Shown one piece after another: positions 47,701-57,604 of a stretch of DNA of 64,000 bases. The position numbers and the translations under genes were made by a program. Origin of the DNA: Tenrec ecaudatus. Lineage: Eukaryota > Chordata > Mammalia > Afrosoricida > Tenrecidae. The notes under the pieces were generated by a model. That model ran no database searches and had not been told where the DNA came from. It saw only the letters and a list, made by a program, of their open reading frames with translations. The stretch is taken from the NCBI RefSeq assembly GCF_050624435.1, contig NC_134538.1:121493937-121557936 (forward strand), in the 5' to 3' direction. The stretch's first letter is position 1, and every line of letters begins with the position of its first letter.

Positions 47701-50700
47701 ATCATTGTCAACAAGGGGGAGTGAGGGGTAGGGACCCAAAGCCCATCTGTGGACAACTGGACATCCCCCTACAGAGTCAGTCATGGTGCAGTGTAGCAAC
47801 GATGAAACATACAACTTTGCTCTTGTTCCTAAATGCTTCCTCCCCACCATCATGATCTAAATTCTACCTTACAAATGCGGCTACACCAGAGGATGTGCAC
47901 TGGTACAGATAGGAACTTGAAACACAGGGAATCTAGGAAGGATGATCCCTTCAGGACCAGTGCTGAGTAGCAATACCAGGAGCGTGCAGGGAGGGTGGGG
48001 TAGAGGGGGGAAAACCGATTACAAGGATCAACATATACCCTCCTCCCTAGGGGATGGAAAGCAGAAAAGTGGGTGACAAAATAATAATTTATAAATTATC
48101 AAGGGTTCATGAGGAAGGGGGGAGTGGAGAGGGAGGGGGAAAATGAGGAGCTGATACCAGGGGCTTACGTGGAGAGCAAATGTTTTGAGAATGAAGAAGG
48201 TAATGAATGTACAAATGTGCTTTATACAATTGATGTATGGATGGATTGTGGTAAGAGTAATATAAGCCCCCAATAAAATTATTTTTAAAAAATCATCTAT
48301 ATGAGACCCAATGGTCACCATATATTCAAAAGCAAATATATGAGAAAGGGGCAGGGAAAGTAGATTACTGGAAATGGAACAACCAGAAAGGAAATAATGA
48401 GAAAGGGGACACACTATGAAAATGTAACCAAAGTCAGTGAATAAATGGTGGTATAGAAATTTTAAAAAAATTGTGCTGGAAAAACTCAGCTAGTATTCAC
48501 AGTAATCTAGTTAGTACCCTTTCTATTTCCAGACAAGGCTAGGCCCTCGCTTTGGATAAAGACCTGGAATTCAATCTGCCAAACTGAGTGGCATTCTCCA
48601 GCAGCTCCCAAGGAGACAATACAACTGTGGAGGCTCCAGGGTGTGCTCGAGGAAGAGGCCAGGTGAAGCAGAATGGAGGACAAGGGCGGAGACAACAGAT
48701 GGATCCATGAATCCAAGGAACTGTACAAGCCACTTGATGAGCAGCTCACAGGTCACTAATTTATAAAAAACTATGGCTGGAAAAGTAATGTGGAAGAAAA
48801 ATCTTCTAAGTTGGCATTGTAACACTAATTAGAACTATATAAGCTTATCAGTCATCAGAAATAAATGTAAAACTTCTAAGAGAAATTTTCAAATGAATTA
48901 TTTATTAAGAGCCAGCCTACATCAATCATCTACATTGTTACGGGGCATTTATTCAAAGCCCTTTGTTAGGATCTAGTTTGTGTTTTTATGAGCAGAAAAA
49001 TATGTTAAGAAAAAAATCTTAAAACAATTTTTCCCCCATTAGCTTACTAAATAACTAAATATTATACTATGTGGGGGCAGGGGAAATTGAGTATTTTCTA
49101 GGTCAATAATGCCATCTGGTCGCACTAATTAACTTAAGAGGAACTAAACTCCATACTTCAGCTTCTATAAGAGTTGCCCTACAGATGTTCACATATAGAG
49201 ATAACCAGAGAACCGAACCAAAACAAACCCACTGACACGGGGTTGATTCTGACTCAGAACGACTCTGTAACACAGAGTAGAACTGCCCACTGTGGGTTTC
49301 TGGGATTCTAAGTCATCCTAGGTATAGAAGGTTTCATTTTTCACTCATGGAATGTATGTGTATATGTGTATACAAACACACAAATAATTGGGTAGCATAT
49401 ACAATAAAATAAATAATTCTATGGAAACGTATTTCTATTCTATACCCGAAAGAAAATCTTTAATCACTCACCACATTTTTCATTTCCAGGGGTCATCAAG
49501 CCCTAAGGAAAACATTCACAGCTGTTATAATATACACTTCTGTTATGGACAAGTAACACTCCTTTTAGTACTGGCTTATAGGTATACAGACCAAGAAATC
49601 AAGGAAGGTGTATCAGGATTCTTAGTGTCAAACAGGAAGAAAACAATGATACTTTTCATTAGCCTTAATTAAAAAAAATGTTATGCTGCTTTATATTGGA
49701 AATTAAAGAACGGAGTAATTATTTTTCCCTATAGATAGCTGGAAGCCTGGAAAGCAGGAACTACTGAACCAAGGAACATCATACAAGCAGCCTTTTGCCA
49801 GCTATCCAATGTATATCATAAAATAGGAGATTACTGATGACAAATCATAAACAGTAAGTTACCATTATTTAATGTCAATTAATAAGATACACCCTAATTT
49901 CAGATGTTGAAATGCTGGGAAGATATTTTTACAATTAATGCTGCAGAAAAATGGTATATCCTGTGGCTAAAATATTTAGCTACAAAATGTTTCCTCACTA
50001 AGGAAAAAAATTGCAGGTGACCTGAATAACCAAGGGAAGAACTCGGTGCCTGGTATTACAGCGAGGGGACAAACCTAAGAAAATACTGTGGCCTTAGAAA
50101 CAGTGGCTCCTGTTTCATTCTTCTGTTTAAAAAAACCTGAAAACAGCATAATTTGCAAATTTCAAAAGTAGCTTTTCAGGTTACCCTTAATAAAAATTTC
50201 AAATCTTACATTTTATATAGGCTTTCCATCTGAATTATTTGTATGTTTAGAAAACTAAATTTAATGGACTTAAAATGACAGTTATAATAAACAACTACAA
50301 GATAATAAGAGAGAAGAAAAAAATGCACATACACAATAAAACAGTACACTATAGATGTTCCAACCCCCAAAGGACTCACTTCAGATTTGGGCTCAGACAA
50401 TTCCTGACTTTGAAGGTTAATTAATTCAGATCTTAGAGATGTATCTGAGAAAAAAGAAGTTTTTTAATTATAATTAACATCTTTAAAGTCTTAAGAACTC
50501 TTTGCATTAACAGACCCTGCACCTTTCTAAAAAACAACACTTCTATAAAAATTCTTTCGGTTTCTATTATTTCAGGAAAATCCTGTAAGTTTCCTATGTT
50601 GAAATGTAACTAAATCAAACATCACAAGTTATTATTAGCTGACAGCAATTTGCAGATATGCATCTAAAACTGTACACAGCTTCAGTCCTTTAGCAACCTT

Positions 50701-53700
50701 AAAACACATAAAAATAAACTATTAACAAACTATGGCGCTAAGAGTAAGCACCCACAATGAGCACGAAACACTGAAAATACCTGGAAGCTATTTCTATGTC
50801 CTTCTTGGAGTAGAGGAGGGAAGAGAAATTCATGTGCAATGACCACATTCTCCCAGTTCTAGTTGATGCTCTCGTGGCCTTCAATGTGTTCCATTTAATA
50901 CCACTAAGATGATGCCCAGCCACAACCCAACAAAACCTGCATCTTACTACACTGGAACCAAGTACAGCAATGAATGCATTTTCATAAAACACGTGCCACT
51001 TGCAGTGCCCGGAAAGAGCCGTCAACATGCAGATGCATTGGTAAGGTCCTGCACTGGTTTCTCAGAGCTAGCCTAACTACAGTAGCCCCTTTAGCAGTCC
51101 CCTCCAAAACCACTACGGCTAAGTATTTTGTTGTAGAAAGAATTAAAAATACTTGTCAATACCAATGCAAATCCGTTACTGGACTTAATCGTGCAGCTAA
51201 ATAGCTACTAGATTAAAAGCAGCTCTGCTGTGGAGAGTTTATCATTAACATAGGAAGAAGAAAACGTAAAAGCAGAAAGACACTCACTGTGTTCACTTGC
51301 TAATACAAAAGATTCAGGCGTTCTCTCAGGTAGGGGAGGAGGTGAATCTTCACTGACATCAACATCTACACAAAATGCATAAAAGTTAGACACATTATTC
51401 AAAATGAGAGCTGTCTTGACATTCTACAAATCCTGTCACAAGGATAAATAACCTAGTTATCAAAAAGTTAAATTTGAGTAAGAAGCCCTTGCCCCTCAAC
51501 TTGTTCTCCAGAAGTATCGTGGAGTTTACTGAGCAAAGAAGGCTGAGCTTCATTGCCACTGCACAGTGCAAACGACTCTCCCGTGACATTCCTTGACACC
51601 CTCCAGACATGAATCACGCTGTCCTCAGGCAGTAGGCCAAGGACTGACTAGCCTGGCCGATGAGGCTTTGAATCCATAAAGGAAAGCTTTGTCATTTGAC
51701 TTAAGCCAGTTGTTTCCCAGATGGACTGAACTGCTTAACTCCTGTCATGATTTTTGCTGTAGTGATGTATCATACGTCTTATTTACTTGACATTTTAAAT
51801 CCCACTCATCTCTTAACTTTAACCCTGTGTAAGGCAGTAACACTGTGAAACACATCTGAGATACCAGCCACTTATAAAATGGCCATGAAAACGTAATTTA
51901 AATTTTAACATTTTTGTTTACTGCTTAAATCTTATGAACAGTGCTGAGTTTCATCCTGATCTTTTTGTACCTACCATCAACACTGGAACCTTCTCTTGCA
52001 CAAATGAAAGTGAGCTACTAAAGAATTAGCGCCTTGTTTCAGGAGCAGTGGCAGTCTGAGCCGTCAGCAGACTTCTTGCTCTCTTGTTTTTAACATTTCA
52101 CAGGAAAGAGATGGTTAATAAAAGCAAGGGACCCACGATCCTGGCCTTGTGATAAAATTTCATAACTGAGAGGACAAACTGGCAAGGGCAGTCTGGTTTG
52201 TTTACTTTGAGAATTTATCCAATCTCTCAGAAACTCTGTACCACTTCACTCTTGGGAGTCTCCCTCTTTTTTTATTTTAAACTTTCACTGTCCATTAGGT
52301 GAAGGTTTACAAAGCAGATTACCATTTTTATATTCAACAACTTATCAAAACTCCAAACGCCCTGCCTTGTGTTCCCATCATTTTGGTCCTACTGCTGGAT
52401 ATTGTCGTGTCCTTCACCTGTCTACCCCGTGACCTCTGATAGGCTCACGCTGAAGGACTAGAGCAGTTCTCAACCTGTGGGTCACGACCCCCTTGAGGAA
52501 GGGCGTCGAACTACCCTTTCACAGGGGTTGCCCAAGTCATAGCAGTAGCAAAATTACAGTGATGAAAGTAGCAACGAAAATAATTTCATGTTTGGGGGTC
52601 ACAACACGAGGAGCTGTATTAAAGGGTCATAGCATTAGGAAGGTTGAGAACCAATGGCCTAGTCTACACGGGTGTTTTCTAATAACGGCCTTCGCTTGAC
52701 GAGGAGCACGGTGGTTCCGTGGGAAAGCATGAGAGCACTGACGGAACGCTGGGCAGTTTGAGCCCACTAGCCATTCAGCAGTAGAAAGACGCTGCCGTTT
52801 ACGGCCTGGAAAACACTATGAGGAAGCAGTTCTACTTATTCCTACCGGGTCAACATGACTCCAAATGGCACGATGGCAGCAATGGGTGGGCCCTTGCTTC
52901 TCCTTGGAGCTCTAGATGATCAGATGTATGTTATATACTTTTGGTTTAGAAGCTGTCCTATTAGTGATGGCACATTTTGAATAATAGGCAAATTTTACCA
53001 AATACTTCATAGACTACAGTATGGTGGAAACACAACTTTTAGGGACATTAGCAAGCAAGCAAACAAACAAACAAAATTCGTGTGCCTCCCTCTACTGGAA
53101 TTTTTGCTTCATTGTTGTGGTCTGGAACTGAATCAGCATCTCCAAGCTGCGCCTGTACTTAAAGCTACAATACAGAGGAAAAAGGAGAGAAATCTTTCCC
53201 TCACAACAATGAAAATATTTTTGAAACATGGTATCCATAATGCAATGTGATCAAGTTACAGTAATAAATGTATGAAAAAAATTTATCTTAAAAAACTCCT
53301 AATTTCTACTGTAGGTTGTTCTAAAGTAGTGTGGAATAAAATATAGCAAACTGACAGTGGTAAAGTGTTTATGGCACTGACCAGTACATAGCAAAAATAT
53401 TTAGGCACTAGATATTATTTTACCTTTTTTAGCACCTGGATATATCGTTCCTGCCGTATCATGTCTAGCAATGGACATTGGCAAAACTTTCCTAGTAGAA
53501 ATGCTTTCAGTACCAGAGGCAGCAGAAACGGTGGCACTTGCTGTAGAAATATTCATTTGATTCTTGGTCAAAGCACCATCCAAGTTCCTTTCGTCTGCGT
53601 CTGAGTCATCAGAGTGAAGGGGATTAGTAAAACTGAGGGGGGCTGTGAACACAGGCAAACTGTTTGGATGATCCACAAGATCATGAGATTCAATTTGTGT

Positions 53701-54639
53701 TGTGGGGCTCGGTGTTAAACTCACAGTTTTCATAACCTGACAGTGGCTATCAGAGGATTTGCCTTCAGAAGAATCACGCACAAGTAGGGCATTTTCAGGT
53801 CCATGAAATGACCACATTGTAAATCCTTTCTCATCAAGAGGCAAACAGTCTGGCCTTGGGGGTGTGTCTGAATTCTCCTGTGTTTCTTCCGATGGAGTAG
53901 CGGGATGCTTGTTTAACTGCGTGACACTGTAGTCCACACAAGAATTCTGAGAAATCTCACCAACTTTTAAATCCCCTGAACTCAGCTCTTGAGGCTTAGC
54001 AATCTTATCAGTTATACAAGGTGTAGCAGGTTTAATTTTAATTGCATGTCCCCTATTCAAGAGTGCGTTCCCTTCAAAACTCTTTGGTCCCTCTTGGAGT
54101 GGGACCTTCTTAATTTCGAAACTTAAATTTCGCTCCAATTTTTTCTCTAGCTGTTCAACAGTGGGTTCATTTTTCCCTGGGAGGTCTGGTGATTTATTAT
54201 AGTTCCTGTTGAGATCTGTGGCATGATGTTCTGTTGAAACCATGTGCAACACTGGCTTTGGGTGATATCTGTCATTGTCCTGCCACACGGTAGTGACTGT
54301 TGGAAACGCTGAAGGGGGCGAAGGTGTCAAGATGGGTGGCACAGGGTGAGGTTCCGGCGGCTGCAGTATTTCTTCCTTAGCATCTCCTTCAACAAGGCAA
54401 CTGAAAAGAGCATAGGGTGTTCATCGTGTTAAAAATGAGTTTATAGAGGGCAACTATTGCAGCTAAGAGTCAAGTTTTGCCATATTCAAATTTTGCAACT
54501 TTCATAAACACAGAATAAAAGTATCCGTTCAAATAAAACGTGACCCACAATACCTGCGGGTCCTTGGTGGCTTGGGGGGAGGAGAATCTTGTTTTTCAGG
54601 ATCTATGGAACTAACCATATTTTCAGTGCCCATTTCATT
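38671..54639 (-). CDS. PTPN12: PTPN12 (PTP-PEST), 3' seven coding exons, joined
   Basis: Protein tyrosine phosphatase non-receptor type 12 is a cytosolic phosphatase that acts on p130Cas, Shc, paxillin-linked and PSTPIP-linked substrates. Exons read on the minus strand: 54639-54554, 54400-53424, 51365-51288, 50444-50380, 49502-49472, 40776-40693, 38732-38671. Every junction has an AG acceptor and GT donor, phases agree throughout, and the joined frame gives 460 codons plus TGA. I recognised it by long matches to the remembered human protein: a proline-rich PPPKPPRTR segment, [21 protein letters not shown], the NPLH motif (known Shc PTB site), [13 protein letters not shown], and the C-terminal homology tail [20 protein letters not shown] (known PSTPIP-binding). 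The catalytic domain is encoded upstream, beyond the window. Seven exons match exons 12-18 of the 18-exon human gene. The reading frame looks functional. The oddity is a short in-frame loss in exon 17. Confidence 0.96.
38735..39640. other. PTPN12 intron 17, unique part
   Basis: Intronic. No repeat or exon is recognised. Confidence 0.5.
39640..40340 (+). repeat. Repeat with shared 3' terminus, copy 2
   Basis: Ends GAATTGTATGATATGTAAAT then TATGTTCCAATAAAACTATT, matching the 15.3-kb repeat. Upstream is a 122-codon frame at 39644-40012 with a hydrophobic C-terminal half. I do not recognise it and think it incidental. Lies in PTPN12 intron 17, antisense. Confidence 0.45.
40693..40776 (-). CDS. 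PTPN12: PTPN12 exon 17, internally shortened
   Basis: 84-bp exon with TTTTAG acceptor and GTAATT donor, phase 1 in and out. It encodes [20 protein letters not shown] and SPTEATDIG. Compared with the human segment as I remember it, about eight residues of a cysteine-containing stretch between the HxE and SDK positions are absent, in frame. The flanks on both sides align well, so the exon assignment is secure. Confidence 0.92.
40780..41705. other. PTPN12 intron 16, 3' part
   Basis: Intronic sequence with no recognised repeat until the AfroSINE. Confidence 0.5.
41708..41922 (+). mobile_element. AfroSINE in PTPN12 intron 16
   Basis: GTTCTGGTGGCTCAACAGGT head, GGTTTGAACCCACCAGTGGC, tail ending TGGTTTGGTTTT. 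Confidence 0.88.
42195..42415 (-). mobile_element. Diverged AfroSINE
   Basis: AACCCATGGCCGTTTAGTCA at the left and TTTCAACCACTGACCTCCAC toward the right match the antisense SINE. Confidence 0.6.
42863..42948 (+). repeat. MITE-like repeat, left part (split by L1)
   Basis: Begins TACCGTATATACTTGAGTAT and matches the reverse complement of the element at 4541-4662. The remainder resumes at 48482-48516 after the L1, where AACTCAGCT and a degraded terminal repeat are seen. Confidence 0.6.
42949..48465 (+). mobile_element. L1 LINE, 5'-truncated, with long 3' UTR and 3' transduction
   Basis: A 5.5-kb insertion bounded by target duplications at 42934-42948 and 48466-48481 (AAAAATGTGCTGGAA, one extra T on the right). 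It begins inside ORF2, between endonuclease and reverse transcriptase. The RT region keeps recognisable [10 protein letters not shown] and FADD motifs (the latter near 44090), and a 224-residue intact C-terminal frame lies at 44561-45235. Several frameshifts and stops make it non-autonomous. ORF2 ends at about 45750. The 3' UTR then runs about 2.5 kb to AATAAA at 48272-48277. A further ~170 bp ends at a second AATAAA (48440) and an A-tract. It sits in PTPN12 intron 16, antisense to the gene. Confidence 0.93.
48291..48463 (+). other. Candidate 3'-transduced sequence carried by the L1
   Basis: Unique-looking sequence after the L1's own poly(A) signal but still inside the target-site duplications. 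It ends with AATAAA at 48440-48445 and an A-run at 48464-48470, so it appears to be flanking DNA from the source locus that was co-transcribed and inserted with the L1. Confidence 0.65.
48482..48516 (+). repeat. MITE-like repeat, right part (after L1)
   Basis: Continues the element interrupted at 42948. AACTCAGCT aligns to AACCTCAGCT of the other copy on the opposite strand, and the end (TTAGTA) is a degraded match to CGGTA. Confidence 0.45.
48520..49205. other. PTPN12 intron 16, 5' part
   Basis: Intronic. Nothing recognised. Confidence 0.5.
49210..49335 (-). mobile_element. AfroSINE, partial
   Basis: AACAAACCCACTGACACGGG, then GATTCTGACTCAGAACGACT; the head is missing. Confidence 0.8.
49472..49502 (-). 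CDS. PTPN12: PTPN12 exon 16 (31-bp microexon)
   Basis: A 31-bp exon with CCTTAG acceptor and GTGAGTG donor encodes [10 protein letters not shown] plus one base, matching the human GLITSENEKC segment. The phase (0 in, 1 out) links exons 15 and 17 without a frame break. The following intron is about 8.7 kb because it holds the large L1 insertion. Confidence 0.9.
50380..50444 (-). CDS. PTPN12: PTPN12 exon 15
   Basis: 65-bp exon with TTCTCAG acceptor and GTGAGT donor. It starts in phase 1 and ends in phase 0, encoding (N)[21 protein letters not shown], collinear with the human segment rich in SQE/SE residues. Too short to call without its neighbours, but phase and splice sites fit exactly. Confidence 0.9.
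51288..51365 (-). CDS. PTPN12: PTPN12 exon 14
   Basis: 78-bp exon flanked by a TGTAG acceptor and GTGAGTG donor, phase 1 in and out. It encodes [19 protein letters not shown] and VLASEH, the second proline-rich motif, which is also shared with the related PEST-family phosphatases PTPN22 and PTPN18. Confidence 0.95.
51370..52265. other. PTPN12 intron 13, unique part
   Basis: Intronic. No feature recognised. Confidence 0.5.
52268..52440 (-). mobile_element. Older L1 3' end fragment
   Basis: ACTTTCACTGTCCATTAGG and GTGAAGGTTTACAAAGCAG resemble the antisense 3' end of an older afrotherian L1 subfamily that differs from the main lineage here. Recognised from memory only. Confidence 0.4.
52464..52656 (-). 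mobile_element. SPIN-like hAT non-autonomous element, copy 3
   Basis: About 193 bp in PTPN12 intron 13, from CAGTTCTCAACCTGTGGGTC to GGTTGAGAACCAATG. Flanks GACTAGAG and GCCTAGTC share the CTAG core expected at these targets. Same orientation as copy 2 with the core deleted. Confidence 0.72.
52700..52892 (+). mobile_element. AfroSINE
   Basis: GGAGCACGGTGGTTCCGTGG head, then GGCAGTTTGAGCCCACTAGC, tail CGATGGCAGCAATGGGTGGG. Confidence 0.8.
53424..54400 (-). CDS. PTPN12: PTPN12 exon 13 (large linker exon)
   Basis: 977-bp exon, the longest in the gene, encoding most of the non-catalytic PEST-rich tail. Acceptor CTCTTTTCAG and donor GGTAAAA are both clear. The frame starts [10 protein letters not shown] and ends GAKK plus one base. 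It includes the NPLH motif followed by an acidic serine patch ([12 protein letters not shown]), an NPXH-type phosphotyrosine-independent Shc-binding site in the human protein. No frameshift or internal stop is seen. It diverges modestly from human, for example in the [17 protein letters not shown] stretch, as expected for disordered sequence. Confidence 0.96.
54554..54639 (-). CDS. PTPN12: PTPN12 exon 12
   Basis: 86-bp exon between a T-rich tract ending in CAG and a GTATTG donor. It starts in phase 0 and encodes [11 protein letters not shown] followed by the proline-rich PPPKPPRTR stretch, which in this family is the SH3-binding region contacting p130Cas. It ends two bases into a serine codon completed by the next exon. 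The intron to exon 13 is only 153 bp. Confidence 0.93.
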
Positions 54640-55330
54640 CTGAAAAAAAAAAGAGGGAAAGTGCTTCATTAAAGTTAGTAGAGAGTTTTCCTTCCTTTTA
54701 AAAATAAATTATTCCTAGGCTTTTAGTTTTTTTAAACAATAGCAATTTTACTGAGAAACAAAAATGGATCTTTTACTGTGACTTTATATAATCGCCTGAA
54801 GAACCAGACTCTAATAAGAGGGAGTTAAATTAAAAACAAAAACAAACAAATCTCAGCACATCTGTAGTTACTGAGAAACAGTAACATACTTCAACTACTA
54901 CCATAGAAGTAGATTTCCTAAGAAATTAAAGATATAAAGAGATACCTATCCCCCTATCATGTGCAAAGAGGGGGAAAACCCACAAAATAGGGGTTATATC
55001 CCCCAGGACTCATTTTCGTGATTTTTGGTTCTACCTTTCCTCTGTCACATCATCAGCCCAATTCCATTGGGGGGGGGGGGCAGCCTCTATATTCCTACAT
55101 AACTGAATATGGGGCAAGGAGATCCCATCCATGAATATTTCTTATGCTCACTGGTCACAAAGCCCAGTAGCACAACTGGCCCGCAGTTTGTTTGCTCAGC
55201 TAAAAGAATCTTTAAGACTGTGTTTGGAACTGTAGAGCAGCTCTCAAATTATAACATAAAACACAGCTTTGAATTAACCTTTGTCTGCGGAAAAGCATCA
55301 TTTTTATACAACCTAACAAACCCTATAGGA
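54640..55330. other. PTPN12 intron 11, proximal part
   Basis: Intronic. Holds a G-run and no exon. Confidence 0.5.
55069..55080. repeat. G homopolymer run in PTPN12 intron 11
   Basis: 12 consecutive G. Confidence 0.95.
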
Positions 55331-55334
55331 AAAC

Positions 55335-55505
55335 CAAACCCAATGCCATGTTGGTTTGGACTCACAGAGACACTACACAAGGTTTCTAAGGCCATCAAGC
55401 TTTACAGTAGCAGATAGTCAGCCTCATCTTTCTCCCTTGGAGTGGCTGGTCAGCTTGAACTACCAACCTTGTGATGCTAACACAACAGTGCCACCATGTC
55501 TCCCT
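55335..55505 (-). mobile_element. AfroSINE in PTPN12 intron 11
   Basis: AACCCAATGCCATGTTGGTT at left and GTGATGCTAACACAACAGTG toward the head. Confidence 0.8.
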
Positions 55506-55849
55506 ATATACACAAAGGGCATGTAAATTCTGAACTAAAGAGCAAGAATCATTTTGAACAATGTCAACTCAAAAGTAATTTTAGCAAAAAGCCATCTTTG
55601 CATATATTGTGAGTAATTTAGGAAAACTACAAATTGCAATTGCCTTTTTTATCCAAAGGCGCCTCCTACTAAATCCATGGTAGCAGTATGTTTTTGTCTT
55701 TGTAACTGTTACTTGCCAATGTCCTCCTTTTTACCAGAAGGAAAATAAAGAACTCAGCTTCCTGGACAAGTTTTAGTGAGTCCTGTTTCCTAATATCCAT
55801 TTGATACAGAAGAGATGTATATGTTTCTTTACAATGTTCAACCTAGAAG

Positions 55850-56010
55850 AATCCGGAGGCCCAATAGTGAAAAGGTGAAACACATGGTTGGTAATTTAAA
55901 CCCAATAGCTCCTCTGCAGGACAGAAGAACTGGTGATGTGCTCTTGTAAGTGGCAGTTCTACTCTATCCTCTGGGCTATCTACTCATCGGAAAAGGCTCA
56001 ATGACACTCA
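55850..56010 (+). mobile_element. Diverged AfroSINE
   Basis: AAACCCAATAGCTCCTCTGC then GTTCTACTCTATCCTCTGGG; the head is weak. Confidence 0.6.
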
Positions 56011-56176
56011 GAAACACAGCAACTGTAAGAACAGAGCTACAAAATGAGACTGGAAGCATTAACCTCAATTACAGCCACATACCATAACAGTGTCAGCTCT
56101 TGCACAGATAGCTGCTATATGTAGGAGGACTACACTTTATTATCCCAAGCAGGGCTCTTGTGAGATTAAAAGTGGG

Positions 56177-56182
56177 GTATGT

Positions 56183-56220
<38 letters not shown>
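56177..56220. repeat. (TG)n microsatellite
   Basis: About 21 TG units with one early TATG interruption. Confidence 0.97.
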
Positions 56221-56221
<1 letters not shown>

Positions 56222-56361
56222 TGACATACAAGCATTAAAACTAAAAAGCAAACATAAACTGGTAAATCAGGACTTTTGACCACCTTAGTCTTAGCACATC
56301 AGAGACCACTAGGCTTTAGAGTTTTAGTTTTGTTGTTGTTGTTTTGTGTACTATGGGGGGC

Positions 56362-56478
56362 AGAGAAAGATGAGCCTTTGTGCTACAGTACTAGAAACCC
56401 AAAGGGGAACTTCTAGTCTGATTTCCCAGGTTTGCTGAGAGTCTGAATCCATTAGACAGGCCTTTGATTTGTTTTTGT
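56362..56478 (+). mobile_element. AfroSINE 3' part, diverged
   Basis: CAGAGAAAGATGAGCCTTTG, AGAAACCCAAAGGGGAACTT, and GAGTCTGAATCCATTAGACA. Confidence 0.6.
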
Positions 56479-56534
56479 ATCATTTTCTGACATACTAATA
56501 GTTCATGTGCTGATTATTTTCATTAATTATATAC

Positions 56535-57525
56535 TACATATATTTATAGGTTGAGTATTAAGAAAACAGATGGACAGTGGGCCCCTGCACAAGTACTCCC
56601 TCCACACAAGAACACTTTGTTCTAACAACTCAGCAGTCTGAGATGCTCACCTTCCTGGCACGATCACTGAAGACAATGGGTGCACAAGCAAATGTGGTGA
56701 AGAAAGCTGATGGTGCCTGACTACCAAAAGATAAAGCACCTGAAGTCTTACAGACCTGAAGATAAACTAGCAGCCATCTAGCTGAGAGACAACAAAACCC
56801 ATGTGGAAGAAGCACACCAGCCTGTGAGATCACAAGGTGTCGAAGGGATCAGGTATCAGGTATCAAAGACCAAAAAAAAAAAATCATAGCATTGTGAATG
56901 AGGGGGAGTGCAGGGTGGGTACCCAGGGCCCATCTGTGGGAAATTGGACACCCCCTTGCAGAAGAGCTGCGGGGAGGAGACGAGTCAGTCAGGGTGCAGT
57001 GTAGCAACGATGAAATATACAATTTTCCTCTAGTTCTTGAGTGCTTCCTCCCCCCACTGTCATGATCCTAATTCTACCTTACATATCCAGCTGGACTGGA
57101 GGATACACACTGGCACAGATAGGAACTGGAAATGCAGGGAATCAGAACAGATGAACCCCTCTGGGAGAGTGGTGAGCTTGGTGATATCAGGAGGGTGGAG
57201 GGAAGGTGAGGGAGAAAGGGGGAACATATTACAAGGTCTACATATAACCTCCGCCCTGGGGAACAGACAAAGAAGAAGTGGGTGATGGTGAGGGAGATGT
57301 TGGGTGGTGTAAGATATGAAAAAATAATAATAATTTATAAATTATCAAGGGTTCAGGGGGGAAAGGGGAGCGGGGAGGGAGGGGAAAAATGAGGAGCTGG
57401 TGCCAAGGGCTCAAGTAGAAAGCAGGTGTTTTGAGAATGATGATGGCAACATATGTACAAATATGCTTGACACAATTGATGTATGTATGGATTGTGAGGA
57501 GTTGTGTGAGCCATTAATAAATTGA
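56535..57525 (+). mobile_element. L1 3' UTR fragment in PTPN12 intron 11
   Basis: About 1 kb with one module copy, a polypurine tract at 57355-57390 and a degraded end (CCATTAATAAATTGATT). Antisense to PTPN12. Confidence 0.83.
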
Positions 57526-57604
57526 TTAAAAATTAAGCATGAATAATCTGAAATTGCTTCATAAAATATAACCTTAGGTTTTTGTAGTATTTTAGACTTT
57601 AGAA

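Noticed and set aside
42863..48516. Reading the L1 and the sequence after its poly(A) signal as two unrelated segments
   Set aside because: The MITE halves and the duplication AAAAATGTGCTGGAA lie outside both, so a single insertion explains them better.
49388..49672. 94-codon plus frame around the 49.5-kb microexon
   Set aside because: It runs opposite to PTPN12 and has no support; the real exon is on the minus strand.
53083..53097. Second CTCF-like motif (CCAGTAGAGGGAG, minus strand) in PTPN12 intron 13
   Set aside because: The core match is weaker than at 24.68 kb and chance occurrences are common.
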